From Bacteroides sp. (lineage in GTDB: Bacteria > Bacteroidota > Bacteroidia > Bacteroidales > Bacteroidaceae): DNA of 42,121 nt. Positions within the stretch are counted from its first letter, which is position 1. Each line of letters begins with the position of its first letter. Below are positions 1 through 9,450 of this stretch, piece by piece. The translations under genes and the position numbers were made by a program. The stretch lies in contig SUXW01000025.1 of NCBI GenBank assembly GCA_015060765.1, positions 1-42,121 on the forward strand, given 5' to 3'. Under the pieces are notes generated by a model. The model was not told the origin of the DNA, did no database searches, and saw only the letters and a list, made by a program, of their open reading frames with translations.

Positions 1-914
<914 letters not shown>

Positions 915-949
915 GTCCTCAGTGAACAGACATACAACAGACTATTGAC

Positions 950-991
950 AAATGGCGTGCAATTCAATGAGTTGCACGCCATTTCTTTTTT
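950..991 (+). terminator. Rho-independent terminator of dnaK
   Basis: A perfect 13-bp stem, AAATGGCGTGCAA (950-962) with TTGCACGCCATTT (972-984), has a 9-nt loop and is followed by CTTTTTT. It lies 36 bp after the dnaK stop codon. Its right arm touches the left edge of direct repeat copy A. Confidence 0.93.
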
Positions 992-1059
992 GTTTCCATC
1001 TGAGAGAACTTTTTATTGAATCAGTTCCTCCAAATATAGGGATTCTCAATTTTTATTTG

Positions 1060-1067
1060 TACTTTTG
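1060..1067 (+). promoter_or_regulatory. Bacteroides-type -7 element of DUF6078-like gene A
   Basis: TACTTTTG matches the TAnnTTTG -7 consensus and lies 74 bp before the gene start. No clear TTTG -33 box is visible at the usual spacing. It is conserved in copy B at 19768-19775. Confidence 0.6.
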
Positions 1068-1117
1068 TTGCGACAAAGTTTACTCCCCTATAGGACACTA
1101 CATTGGAGGGGCTATTT

Positions 1118-1144
1118 ATGAACCATCATACCCGTAGAATATGA
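1118..1144 (+). CDS. Possible 8-codon leader ORF, translationally coupled to DUF6078-like gene A
   Basis: The ATG at 1118 opens a tiny frame encoding MNHHTRRI. Its TGA (1142-1144) overlaps the ATG of the DUF6078-like gene (1141-1143) as ATGA. A strong purine-rich Shine-Dalgarno-like GGAGGGG lies at 1104-1110, well placed for the leader and too far away for the main gene. The arrangement is identical in copy B apart from one base in the GGAGGGG (AGAGGGG). Ribosomes would then reach the main gene by termination and reinitiation. Coding is inferred only from this layout and its conservation. Confidence 0.4.
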   Translation: MNHHTRRI

Positions 1145-1575
1145 ACGAAGAAATTTATAAGAACATTCCGACGAGCTATCCCCTCTGCCTGCACGACGAC
1201 TGTCCGAAGGCCGACACCTGTCTCCGCCAACTGGCATTCCGCCAACATGCCGGACAGGGCCTCTATCTGAGATTGCTCAACCCCACGCGATGCCCCAAGC
1301 AGGAGAATTGTCCGCACTATGCCGACAACAAGCCCGTGATATTTGCCAAAGGGTTCACCAATTTTCAGAAAAAGATGTTCCCCGACCAGTATTCCAGGTT
1401 CATGACCATACTGATTTATCACTTCGGACGCAATCCCTATTTCATGCGCCGTCGGGGTGACACCCTTATTCCGCCCAAAGAGCAAGAGATTATCAAGAGA
1501 GCCCTTGAAAGGAGTGGAGTTACCCAACCAATGGAATTTGACCAATACGTTGAGGGCATCAATTGGGAACCATAA
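1141..1575 (+). CDS. DUF6078-like cysteine-rich small protein, copy A
   Basis: A 144-aa soluble protein with no signal peptide or membrane segment. The N-terminal half has a spaced Cys/His set (CLHDDCPKADTCLRQ, later RCPKQENCPHY) that looks like a metal-binding site. The second half is basic and helical (FQKKMFPDQYSRF; MRRRGDTLIPPKEQEIIKRAL). I recognise it as the DUF6078-type family found in Bacteroides; its function is unknown. It differs from copy B (19849-20283) by one residue, Ser12 versus Thr12. The gene has its own -7 box and a leader ORF, and is followed by a repeat array and a terminator hairpin. It belongs to the direct repeat bounding the DISARM-like island, so it may matter mainly as a recombination substrate. 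The family name is moderately sure; the gene itself is certain. Confidence 0.8.
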   Translation: MNEEIYKNIPTSYPLCLHDDCPKADTCLRQLAFRQHAGQGLYLRLLNPTRCPKQENCPHYADNKPVIFAKGFTNFQKKMFPDQYSRFMTILIYHFGRNPYFMRRRGDTLIPPKEQEIIKRALERSGVTQPMEFDQYVEGINWEP

Positions 1576-1611
1576 TCAAACCATACGAAAGCTGTTCCCC
1601 TATCCATTCTG

Positions 1612-1754
1612 AGGAGTTCTGCAATTCCTCATAGGAAGTACCGCAATCATCCCTAACAAGTACTGCAATCCTTCATAAGGAGTACTCCAGTACTTCCTAA
1701 CAAGTACTCCAGTACCATATAGCTGGTACTGGAGTATTTCCTAAGAAGTACTGG
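1612..1754. repeat. Degenerate ~22-24-bp repeat array with AGTACT cores, copy A
   Basis: About six imperfect units built on AAGTACTnCAnTnCTTCCTAA follow the DUF6078-like stop codon: a diverged GAGTTCTGC, then GAAGTACCGC, AAGTACTGC, GAGTACTCC, AAGTACTCC and AAGTACTGGG. One pair forms a perfect 13-bp stem, TACTCCAGTACCA (1705-1717) with TGGTACTGGAGTA (1724-1736), loop TATAGC. There are no unique spacers, so it is not a CRISPR. The array is base-for-base identical in copy B (20320-20462; hairpin 20413-20444). Confidence 0.75.
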
Positions 1755-1810
1755 GTAAAGTGTTAGCATCGTTGGTTGAAGGTGCTATATTTGTTGCTTG
1801 AAGCATACTG

Positions 1811-1861
1811 ACCATTTGTCCGAAGGTATTAGAATTTCTTTAATTGTATCGGACAAATGGT
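1811..1861 (+). terminator. Terminator-like hairpin at the right edge of repeat copy A
   Basis: A perfect 13-bp inverted repeat, ACCATTTGTCCGA (1811-1823) with TCGGACAAATGGT (1849-1861), is followed by TTCTTTC. It would end plus-strand transcripts of the DUF6078-like gene, just before the convergent Fic gene. The repeat shared with copy B ends inside its 25-nt loop, so only this copy has both arms. Confidence 0.7.
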
Positions 1862-1866
1862 TTCTT

Positions 1867-3042
1867 TCACTTCTTTACATTGTTCGGAAGAAGATTCAGT
1901 TCGTTATACAACGCCAGCCCTTTGACCGTCAGCAGATATTTCTGGCGAGGATGACGAGGCGATTGGGGATATAATTGACGGATATATCCTTCTTTCATGG
2001 AAGGAGTTAAATAGAGATTCAAGAAATTGTCACGTCCTTTAAGATTGACCCCACTCATCATTTCCTTTACAGAGAGTTCTTGTTCACCAACTACTTGTAC
2101 AAGTTTGATGACATTTGGATTATCGGTGTTTAACTTGTCCTGTACTTGTCCTGTACTTGTCTCATGCTTGTCTTGTATTTGTCCTGTAGTTGAAGGTTGT
2201 TTCCATTCTTCGGGCGGATTGATTAGCATATATCTGTTCTTCAGATCATTGTTTTCCCCCATCAGTAAGTTGCGGAAGAATTTGTTCAAGAAACTGTAAT
2301 CCTGATTGATGCCCTTTGCCACATTCTTATAATTGGCTCTGACCAATGCATTGCGGAAATACCATGAATGTTGTTCAAACATATCGTTGTTACACTCAAA
2401 TCCTATTGATTTCAAATACTTTATGGCAAAAATGGCCGTAGTCCGTGTATTACCTTCTCTGAACGGATGACTTTGCCAAATACCCGATATGAATTTAGCA
2501 ATATGTTCTACGATTTCACTCATTGGAAGTCCACTATAATCGAACAGTTTTTCTTGGTCAATATCGTAGTCCAATGCCATTCGCAAATCTTGCCATCGCC
2601 CATACGTTACGGTGTCACCTCGCAATACCCATTCTTTCTTCGTAATATCGTATGTACGCAATATTCCTGCATGTTTGAATACCCCTTCAAAGATGGCCCG
2701 ATGAATAGCCATCACACCAGCACCACTGAATGTGAATGAAGGTGAACCGATGAGTTTGGCTATATTACCGGATACATTATCAGCTTCAGCTTTTTCTTCG
2801 TCATCGGCATCATGCCGGGTCTTCGATATATAGTATTGCTTAATCTGTTTCCGGGCTTCATCTATTGTAATCTCCCCTTCAATATGCTGGCGGGCCGTCT
2901 GTTTCAGATATTCCGATACCTGCAAACCATCTACAGCCTGCAAGCCAATAGCAACGCGCCATGCTTCGGCACGTTCCCGTTTATGCGGCTCACTGACTTT
3001 CCTATATTCGTCGAAATTGAGATATAACTGTTCTTCGTTCAT
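1867..3042 (-). CDS. Fic-family protein with N-terminal VbhA-like domain and C-terminal winged-helix-type region
   Basis: 391 aa. Residues ~1-75 form a VbhA-like domain (KRERAEAWRVAIGLQAVDGL, then EGEITIDEARKQIKQYY), the kind that normally inhibits a Fic toxin; its VDG replaces the usual (S/T)xxxE(G/N) core. The Fic domain follows at about 100-270 with the motif HPFREGNTR near residue 190, so the catalytic His, acidic residue and Arg are present. Such enzymes usually transfer AMP from ATP to a hydroxyl on a target protein. A repeat linker (TGQIQDK, TGQVQDK) is encoded by five 11-bp tandem DNA repeats. Residues ~310-391 look like a winged-helix tail (EQELSVKEMMSGVNLKGRDNF; YLLTVKGLALYNEL). The gene lies downstream of drmB on the same strand, separated by a decayed gene. 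Whether it guards the DISARM-like operon or is an independent toxin-antitoxin unit cannot be told. Confidence 0.88.
   Translation of the reverse strand: MNEEQLYLNFDEYRKVSEPHKRERAEAWRVAIGLQAVDGLQVSEYLKQTARQHIEGEITIDEARKQIKQYYISKTRHDADDEEKAEADNVSGNIAKLIGSPSFTFSGAGVMAIHRAIFEGVFKHAGILRTYDITKKEWVLRGDTVTYGRWQDLRMALDYDIDQEKLFDYSGLPMSEIVEHIAKFISGIWQSHPFREGNTRTTAIFAIKYLKSIGFECNNDMFEQHSWYFRNALVRANYKNVAKGINQDYSFLNKFFRNLLMGENNDLKNRYMLINPPEEWKQPSTTGQIQDKHETSTGQVQDKLNTDNPNVIKLVQVVGEQELSVKEMMSGVNLKGRDNFLNLYLTPSMKEGYIRQLYPQSPRHPRQKYLLTVKGLALYNELNLLPNNVKK
2134..2188 (-). repeat. Five tandem 11-bp repeats inside the Fic gene
   Basis: On the plus strand five consecutive units match CTTGTCCTGTA (2134, 2145, 2156, 2167, 2178); the third and fourth carry substitutions. 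Eleven is not a multiple of three, so gain or loss of one unit would shift the frame and remove the C-terminal ~100 residues while leaving the Fic domain intact. The encoded peptide shows the expected 11-residue period. Confidence 0.85.
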
Positions 3043-3054
3043 GTCCTTTTTATT

Positions 3055-3160
3055 TTCTTACTACATCAACATGGAGAAATACCACTTCTATGTTCGTCAT
3101 CCCAAACAGTACGCACTTTGCGTTCTTCAGATAATTGTATGGCTTGTTTATTTGATTTAA
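3055..3160 (-). pseudogene. Remnant of a BRO-N-like (phage antirepressor-type) gene
   Basis: The gap between drmB and the Fic gene reads, on the minus strand, KSNKQAIQLSEERKVRTVWD, then DDEHR. After frame changes it continues as KWYFSM and VDVV. This pattern, VRTVWDDE..KWYFS.VDVV, recalls the start of BRO-N / antirepressor-type proteins common in Bacteroides. There is no usable full frame, so it is a short broken remnant. The family assignment rests on memory of the motif only. Confidence 0.4.
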
Positions 3161-3169
3161 ATGTATTTA

Positions 3170-5350
3170 CTAAAAATCAATTATCTCCTTAAAGAAACCG
3201 AAATCAGCATCCACTAGTATTCTTCTATCTAATCCCACATTACGTTTCTCACAAGAAGTTTCAGATACCATAGCACAAGAAAAGCAAGCAGCATAATTCA
3301 ACTGGTCCACATTTTCCCAACATATCGGGTCAGAAGCACAATTCAACGCTCTTTGCATCGCCTTGCGAATAATGTTCTCTATCAATTCCGGCTGACCTTG
3401 CCATACCAAACCACCCATACTTCCCTCGGCCCCATCAGTCGTGTATATCAGCACACCACACATTCTGTCGGAGAAATAGAGTCGCTCACTCAGGCTTGCT
3501 GTTGGATAGCCACAAGAGAACTCCAGTTCCTTCATTAGCACATGCGAGAACGTATGCAAAACAAGGAATCTAGCTATTCCTCCAAGTTTCATTTCCCGAT
3601 AGATACTGTCGTATGTGTCATCATGCTCAGTCATCCCCTTATAATGTTCCTTGAACAATTCTTTGTGGCTTCTCATCCATTCAGACATGGTTTCTTCATT
3701 GAAACTGAAGAAGAGTCCTTCTCCAAAACTCTGTACGGCTGGCATCGTCAGAACATCTTCGGGTTTTTCGCTAAATATCTTCATCCTATTGGGATAATCA
3801 ATAGTGCCATCATCCTTAAGTTCCGGCTGTGGCATACTGACACGGGAGAAGTTTATCTGAGTATTGCTCACGCCCAGCGTACTTACTTGTTGTATCTTGT
3901 GGAAGTAAGGACGAAGCGGCTCAGGCATCTCAATATCGTTGAATATCAGTTTGTCGTTCGATTCCAACGATTTACTATTCTTTTGGAATACCTCAAACTC
4001 CTCGAATCTGTATTGCTCACGAACATCACCAGATTCATCGCCATGTCCCTCGCCCAGAAACACATTGATTACTTTCTGCGCTTCCTCTTCGCTTAGTGTG
4101 TAGTCACTATCATCGGCCTTTGAGATAACATATTCAACCGGGCTGTCAAAATCATCCTCAAAACAATGCTCCAAATATTCCTGTTTAGTTGCTCCAGGAT
4201 GTTTCTTTGCATATTTGTCGAACCACTTGTCAGTCATCAGTGTCAGCACCTTCTGCATCTTTTCATCCAGCACATTCGCACCACTTCTATACTCGTCTGG
4301 AATGTACAGGCTGCTGAAATTTTCAGCATAATAAACGCTATTACTTGTCACCAATGCCCACTTCATAGTCGAGCGTTTGTTTTTCTGCATACATGCAGCA
4401 TAATCTTGCTGACCAATGCCCTCCCAGGGCTTGTCGCCAGGACATAATGGCTGGATGTTCATGATACCTTCAAGGCTGACAGACTTGCCACAACATTTGC
4501 ATTTAAGCATACCAAAGCTTTCAGTATGACTGCGGTTCTCCAGCCACTGAAGTACATGCTCTCCGTCACTGCTTTCTGGACACGGTTCGCTTTCATAGTT
4601 AAATAAATCAAACCCCTCTTCTGTTACCCGTTTACCCTCTTTAAGCTTTGCTGCGAAGTATTGTTGCCAAGGAATGTCTGAGATATGGCCATTCGGGCAT
4701 ATCAACACCATTGACACTTGTTCCAGAAGTTCATGGACTTTGTTCTTACCTTCTTGCAACTTTGAATCGTATAGTCGCCTGCTGGTTTTTGTGTAAGGGT
4801 CACGTGGAGGTGCAAAATATCTAAGGTCACCATTATTACAGCCTTTTTCCTTCCATATTCTAATCCATTCCTCTACAGGTTTAAAGTCTTTCTTTGTACG
4901 TGAGAAGAACCAACGAGGAAAGACAATGGCAGGAACGGTAAAGGTACTTTCCTCCAATTTGCTGTTTGGATGTATTTCCTTATACCTGATGTTTGCAGGA
5001 TGTTCATCAACATTACATTTGTTGTATGCATCAAGGGAAATATGCGGGATAGCGACCAGACATCGAAGATGTGTCATACCTTCTGTTGCACGAAGGAATC
5101 CTACAAACCGATTGTCATCTATGATCTCAACACCAGTCTCTTCTGAAATCTTAGAGGCATTCAACAGTTCTGAGCTATGCCTCTTTAAATACTCAGAAAC
5201 AGCGGTCACGCTGCCCCATTTGGATGAAGACATCGGCATTACGAATCCGCCCCATTTTGTTGCCACAATAGAGCCTACACCTGCATTAGACGAAAGGACT
5301 TTGTACTTTCCAATACCCTGATTGAATTCTCTTGTTGTCTTAATTTCCAT
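3170..5350 (-). CDS. drmB: DISARM-type DUF1998 protein DrmB
   Basis: 726 aa, last gene of the DISARM-like operon. The C-terminal part is a DUF1998 domain: HTFSHVLMKELEFSCGYPTA, then CGVLIYTTDGAEGSMGGLVW, and a terminal zinc-type cluster AACFSCAMVSETSCEKRN at about 685-705. A second Cys cluster, MLKCKCCGKSV followed by PLCPG, lies near residue 283. DrmB is the obligate partner of the DrmA helicase; in known DISARM the DrmA-DrmB complex binds and unwinds or translocates incoming phage DNA. The ATG overlaps the last 11 bp of drmA, indicating translational coupling and stoichiometric expression. Length and domain order fit DrmB. No drmC follows; downstream are only a gene remnant and the Fic gene. 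Confidence 0.88.
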   Translation of the reverse strand: MEIKTTREFNQGIGKYKVLSSNAGVGSIVATKWGGFVMPMSSSKWGSVTAVSEYLKRHSSELLNASKISEETGVEIIDDNRFVGFLRATEGMTHLRCLVAIPHISLDAYNKCNVDEHPANIRYKEIHPNSKLEESTFTVPAIVFPRWFFSRTKKDFKPVEEWIRIWKEKGCNNGDLRYFAPPRDPYTKTSRRLYDSKLQEGKNKVHELLEQVSMVLICPNGHISDIPWQQYFAAKLKEGKRVTEEGFDLFNYESEPCPESSDGEHVLQWLENRSHTESFGMLKCKCCGKSVSLEGIMNIQPLCPGDKPWEGIGQQDYAACMQKNKRSTMKWALVTSNSVYYAENFSSLYIPDEYRSGANVLDEKMQKVLTLMTDKWFDKYAKKHPGATKQEYLEHCFEDDFDSPVEYVISKADDSDYTLSEEEAQKVINVFLGEGHGDESGDVREQYRFEEFEVFQKNSKSLESNDKLIFNDIEMPEPLRPYFHKIQQVSTLGVSNTQINFSRVSMPQPELKDDGTIDYPNRMKIFSEKPEDVLTMPAVQSFGEGLFFSFNEETMSEWMRSHKELFKEHYKGMTEHDDTYDSIYREMKLGGIARFLVLHTFSHVLMKELEFSCGYPTASLSERLYFSDRMCGVLIYTTDGAEGSMGGLVWQGQPELIENIIRKAMQRALNCASDPICWENVDQLNYAACFSCAMVSETSCEKRNVGLDRRILVDADFGFFKEIIDF

Positions 5351-8300
5351 CGTTATTTACTCTTATGTGAAGCACTGCTTCTGGTTCAACAATACGGAGT
5401 GACTGTGGCACCGTCCATAGGTTATCACTATTGGATTCGTCATATCCCGCAGGAATACTGAACAGCGCTGCTCCATTCTGATACTGAGTTGCATTATACA
5501 CCAACCCGTCCACTTCATTGGCTTTTGCCTCCCACTGGCCTATAGCTTCATCTACAAACCTAATAACATTGTCTCTAAGTTCAGGTGTAAGAAGGCCTTT
5601 CTCCAACTGGCTAATCTCTGGTTTTTGCATTCTCTCATATCGCTGATTAAAGTAATCGGCCACCATCTGTTTGATTTGGTCGCTCAGATTACTTTCATTG
5701 ATTTTGCTGGCACTATTACGGTCGGCAAGTTTGTCATAAGAATGTCTCACTATGGCAGCCAAATACAGTGCGAGGTATTTCTCAACGGATTTCTTCGAGA
5801 AAGGTGTTATTGAAATAGGTTCAACATAGAAATAGAGTTTTTCGTGGAACTCCCTGAACTTTTCGTAGTGTGACACATCTCTCGAACGGAAAGGATTATG
5901 AAGGGTCAATACCAGACCTTTCTGCTCACGGGCAACGCGAGAACTGGCCTGAATGTACTCAGCTATATTTCTAGGCATGGAGTTCATGATAATGGTGTTA
6001 AACCTGCTAACATCCAAACCAACAGAAATCATGTTTGTCGCTAAAATGTAGTCAGGTGGAGTATTCCCTTTAACCCATTCGTCATTTTCTTTATGAGGGA
6101 GTCGTTTTTCAATACTCCAATTCTGTCCAACCTCTGAAAACTTTTCATTCACTTCAGCACCTGTCAAACGCCCAGACAGCTCTGCCTCACTCAGCTCGTT
6201 CATTGAATAGAAACACTCTAACAGATTGCCAAAAGGCATAACACGCTTGAATAAGCGGCGAACATACTTTGAATATTCCGTATAGAACAACGCATCCGTT
6301 TTGCCTACCTCCTTCAAACTATTGAAATAAGAAATAATGGAATAATAGTTGTTGGCAGCAAATTCAAATCCTGAATCCTGAGAGTGTTCTGCCTCGAAAA
6401 TGGCTCTGTGCACTAACAATATTGCAGCGAGACGCATCTGTGTCGTCATTTGTGTTCTGCCTGTCGGCATAATCCCTATGTATTTTCGCTTCGATATGTA
6501 TTTCTCCTGACCATCCTTCTGCTCTCTTTTGTAAAAGGCAAAGAAAGAATCGTCATAGTCAACTCCATTATGCGGGAAGATATTTAAATCTCTGTCGTAC
6601 AAGGCTCGAATCTGCAAATCCGTATTACGTGTTGTGGCTGTAGAGGAAATAATCTTTGGTCTTGTACCATCCTTTCGCGTACATAATTGGTCTATCGCGC
6701 ATTCAAAAAGACTCACTGCAGAACCTAATGGTCCTAACAACAAATGCAATTCATCCTGGATAATGAGGTCTGGCGGCAGACAATTGATGCCTTGTCCGAA
6801 AATACGGCGAGAGTCTTTGTTCTCTTCATTCCGTTTAGTAGAGACTCTGTGTGCTATAGCTGCGAACTTATCAACAGTACCGAACAATAAAGATGGTGGC
6901 TCTTTGTAAATGTGCTCATCGCAAAGGCGTACAGGCAACTCGTTAGAAAAAGTACATGTATCATTTTCATTGGAACAAAAATATAACTTCTTCTTTGGTG
7001 AATACCTCAGCTTTGAACCACACCAGGGGCATCTGTCTAAAGGAATCTTCGTCTTGTTCTCACCATCCTCGCGGCGATCCCATTTTATTGACTCATCATC
7101 CAGCCCATCCTTTCCGTCAACCTTGTTTGGCAATGAATTAGAACCTACATATAAACCTATAGAGATAGGCTTAGTACCTAAGTCAAATTTTTCATTTTTC
7201 TTGCCCCATCTACGCATTTGTTCCAAAGCTAAGATAAGACGTAAAGCTCTCTGGAATTGCTGAGTCGTCAGCAGGCGAAGTGTATATCTCATAATTGCAG
7301 CAACTCCATACCCTTGTTCACCATACTTTCTACGTCGGTATATGATACATAGTGCTATGATTCCAAGATAGGCCTCAGTCTTTCCGCCACCAGTCGGGAA
7401 CCATACAAGATCAACCAAATCATTGCGCTTTTTCCAACCGTAATCCTGCGGATGATTGATAATACCATCAAGATTTAAGAGGATAAAAGCCAACTGGAAT
7501 GGTCGCCATGCAGCGTGTGGCGAAGAAGGAAAAATATTATCAAGAGCCTGCTTATAGAAGGCTTCGTTCAAATTCGGGTCGTCATTAATGATAATTTTCT
7601 GATTGTCCTTCTTGTTATGCCAAAGTTGCATAAACATAGCAGAGTTCATCAATCTGAAACAGAGCATATTCTCTTTATTATCTGAGAGAATATTGTCAAC
7701 ATTGTCTTTCATGCGTTGCATGTCACTTTTGCATTTAGACAGATTATCCAATGCAAACGCCCTGTCCTTAGCATCTGTTATGCGTGCTTCGTTCTGAGCA
7801 ATCCAATCCCCATATAAACCAATGAAATCCTTTAGCCCAAAGATTATCTCGGAATCATCTGCTTCAGAAAATGTCGATAAATATTTAAACTGAAGGCACC
7901 TGTCATCTGTCAAGTACGGTTGGGGAATCATCATACCCCCTTTTTCAATATACTCGCTGTACTTTTTCCGTGGTACAGGTTCAATATCTGGCGTTTCAAA
8001 AGAAGGGATGAATTCAGACCAAATATGAGAAACATTCGCATCTGAATCCTTTTCCCAATCAATGGAACAGAGATGACCAACTCCGTAATCATTAATGGAA
8101 CGATAAAGGAAATTCAATTTGTCTTCATCTTTCTTTACGTCATTGTAAGTGTTACCTTCATGATATGGACAAAGGGACTTACTCTTAAGGTCAACATGAA
8201 TTCCGAAGAAACACAGTTTGTTAACCTCCTCATTTACTATTGAAAAATAGTTCTTTGGGGATTCACGGAATGGTGTGGAATCATTCACAATCAAGACTTT

Positions 8301-9449
8301 CAGATATTGATTCTTGTCTGTCTTATCTTTGCTATTCCTTGTCACCTGTAGCCAAGCTGACAAAGCAATCGTTTTACCATCTTCCACATCTACAGTAAAG
8401 AAGTGTTCCAAATTATCATTACCCTTGGGCTTATAAATCTGCTTAATGGCGTTATTGTTTTCTGCTTTTAGTCCCTCTAATTTTAACGTTGTGCTAAAAT
8501 TGTGAGATAGCCAGAAACCAAAGCTTTTATGATCATAAAGTTCTAAGAGATTATCAAAATATGAAAGGAAGGTTTCATACATCTCAACTTTTTCAAGCTG
8601 ATTTAGTACTCGCTGCTTTTCTTCATCGGTGAGATATGATGGTATATCATGGTCGTCACTGTCTTTTTCGTAATGAATATGATTAAGATATTTGTTGAAA
8701 AGGACCTCACGATATGATAGTAAAAATCTATAATTTGGGGGTATCTGGATAAAAATCGGGTCGGTTTCACCATCAATCACGGCTAACTTCGCTGCACAAT
8801 TCATATTCATTGTGCGAAGCATATCTTTGACCTGTGAAATATTTTTATTGGGGACAGGATGTATTTTAAGCTTACCTTCATTATAGATGAAATATTGGTG
8901 AAGGATAGGATTCTCTGTAAAGAACTGCTCAAACTGAGCAAGATTATCACTTACCAAAACCTGTACTCTTTGCTTGTCCCCGCGGACAATTTTTGTATAA
9001 TACCTTCCCGATACTCTTATCTCCACATCTTTGGATAAACTTGCTTCTGGAAGCAAGCAACATGAAATACCAACCGTATTGGGAAATCTTCTACTTAAAG
9101 AATAAACATCTTCATCATCTACTTCGTTTCCCAAGTCTCCATTCTGTTCATTGCTGTCACTTCGCAGGAGTTCACCATCGTCTTCTTGACCAGTGGTCGA
9201 AGCCGTTTCTTCATCAACATCTGTTTCCTCTGCAGAATCTTGGCATGCAAACATTCCCTGAGCCTTTGGTGGGAAAAGTACGGCTGTGCTGTATATCGAG
9301 CCTGGTGTAGTGTTAATCACTTCTCCGTCGAACGATTGACCTTCTTCCATTTCAATAGAAAAACGTCCTCTACAACCATTTGGGCCTATCATTTGTTCAC
9401 GGATGAAAGATTCCAAAGATTCTCTTTTAATATCAATTATGCTATTCAT
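5340..9449 (-). CDS. drmA: DISARM-type SF2 helicase DrmA
   Basis: 1369 aa. A long N-terminal region carries an acidic segment at about 75-115 (ETDVDEETASTTGQEDDGEL). The helicase core begins near residue 680 with Walker A WFPTGGGKTEAYLG. A four-cysteine zinc-ribbon-like insert (CPWCGSKLRY...FCSNENDTC) lies at about 803-835. The DExx-type box is QDELHLLLGPLGS near residue 896, and the C-terminal RecA-like lobe has ATNMISVGLDVSRF and QASSRVAREQKGL at about 1135-1175. The Walker A and QDELHL signatures are those of DrmA rather than ordinary DEAD-box helicases. Its start lies 2 bp after the DrmE-like stop and its end overlaps drmB, so the three are one translation unit. Family members use ATP to act on invading DNA with DrmB. 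Confidence 0.9.
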   Translation of the reverse strand: MNSIIDIKRESLESFIREQMIGPNGCRGRFSIEMEEGQSFDGEVINTTPGSIYSTAVLFPPKAQGMFACQDSAEETDVDEETASTTGQEDDGELLRSDSNEQNGDLGNEVDDEDVYSLSRRFPNTVGISCCLLPEASLSKDVEIRVSGRYYTKIVRGDKQRVQVLVSDNLAQFEQFFTENPILHQYFIYNEGKLKIHPVPNKNISQVKDMLRTMNMNCAAKLAVIDGETDPIFIQIPPNYRFLLSYREVLFNKYLNHIHYEKDSDDHDIPSYLTDEEKQRVLNQLEKVEMYETFLSYFDNLLELYDHKSFGFWLSHNFSTTLKLEGLKAENNNAIKQIYKPKGNDNLEHFFTVDVEDGKTIALSAWLQVTRNSKDKTDKNQYLKVLIVNDSTPFRESPKNYFSIVNEEVNKLCFFGIHVDLKSKSLCPYHEGNTYNDVKKDEDKLNFLYRSINDYGVGHLCSIDWEKDSDANVSHIWSEFIPSFETPDIEPVPRKKYSEYIEKGGMMIPQPYLTDDRCLQFKYLSTFSEADDSEIIFGLKDFIGLYGDWIAQNEARITDAKDRAFALDNLSKCKSDMQRMKDNVDNILSDNKENMLCFRLMNSAMFMQLWHNKKDNQKIIINDDPNLNEAFYKQALDNIFPSSPHAAWRPFQLAFILLNLDGIINHPQDYGWKKRNDLVDLVWFPTGGGKTEAYLGIIALCIIYRRRKYGEQGYGVAAIMRYTLRLLTTQQFQRALRLILALEQMRRWGKKNEKFDLGTKPISIGLYVGSNSLPNKVDGKDGLDDESIKWDRREDGENKTKIPLDRCPWCGSKLRYSPKKKLYFCSNENDTCTFSNELPVRLCDEHIYKEPPSLLFGTVDKFAAIAHRVSTKRNEENKDSRRIFGQGINCLPPDLIIQDELHLLLGPLGSAVSLFECAIDQLCTRKDGTRPKIISSTATTRNTDLQIRALYDRDLNIFPHNGVDYDDSFFAFYKREQKDGQEKYISKRKYIGIMPTGRTQMTTQMRLAAILLVHRAIFEAEHSQDSGFEFAANNYYSIISYFNSLKEVGKTDALFYTEYSKYVRRLFKRVMPFGNLLECFYSMNELSEAELSGRLTGAEVNEKFSEVGQNWSIEKRLPHKENDEWVKGNTPPDYILATNMISVGLDVSRFNTIIMNSMPRNIAEYIQASSRVAREQKGLVLTLHNPFRSRDVSHYEKFREFHEKLYFYVEPISITPFSKKSVEKYLALYLAAIVRHSYDKLADRNSASKINESNLSDQIKQMVADYFNQRYERMQKPEISQLEKGLLTPELRDNVIRFVDEAIGQWEAKANEVDGLVYNATQYQNGAALFSIPAGYDESNSDNLWTVPQSLRIVEPEAVLHIRVNNDGN

Positions 9450-9450
9450 A

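Larger units (their letters stand above)
978..1843. repeat. Long direct repeat, copy A (~866 bp)
   Basis: This segment is nearly identical to 19688-20551 in the same orientation, 18,708 bp apart over most of its length. It holds a promoter, an 8-codon leader ORF, the DUF6078-like gene, a degenerate repeat array and the left arm of a terminator. The left part (978 to about 1320) differs by scattered substitutions and a 2-bp indel. From about 1320 to 1843 I see no difference. Similarity stops abruptly in the loop of a hairpin at 1843. Confidence 0.95.

Noticed and set aside
952..1137. 61-aa plus-strand frame between dnaK and the DUF6078-like gene
   Set aside because: It begins inside the dnaK terminator and covers the promoter; composition is not protein-like.
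1612..1754. CRISPR-like repeat array
   Set aside because: Units are degenerate and contiguous, with no unique spacers and no cas genes.
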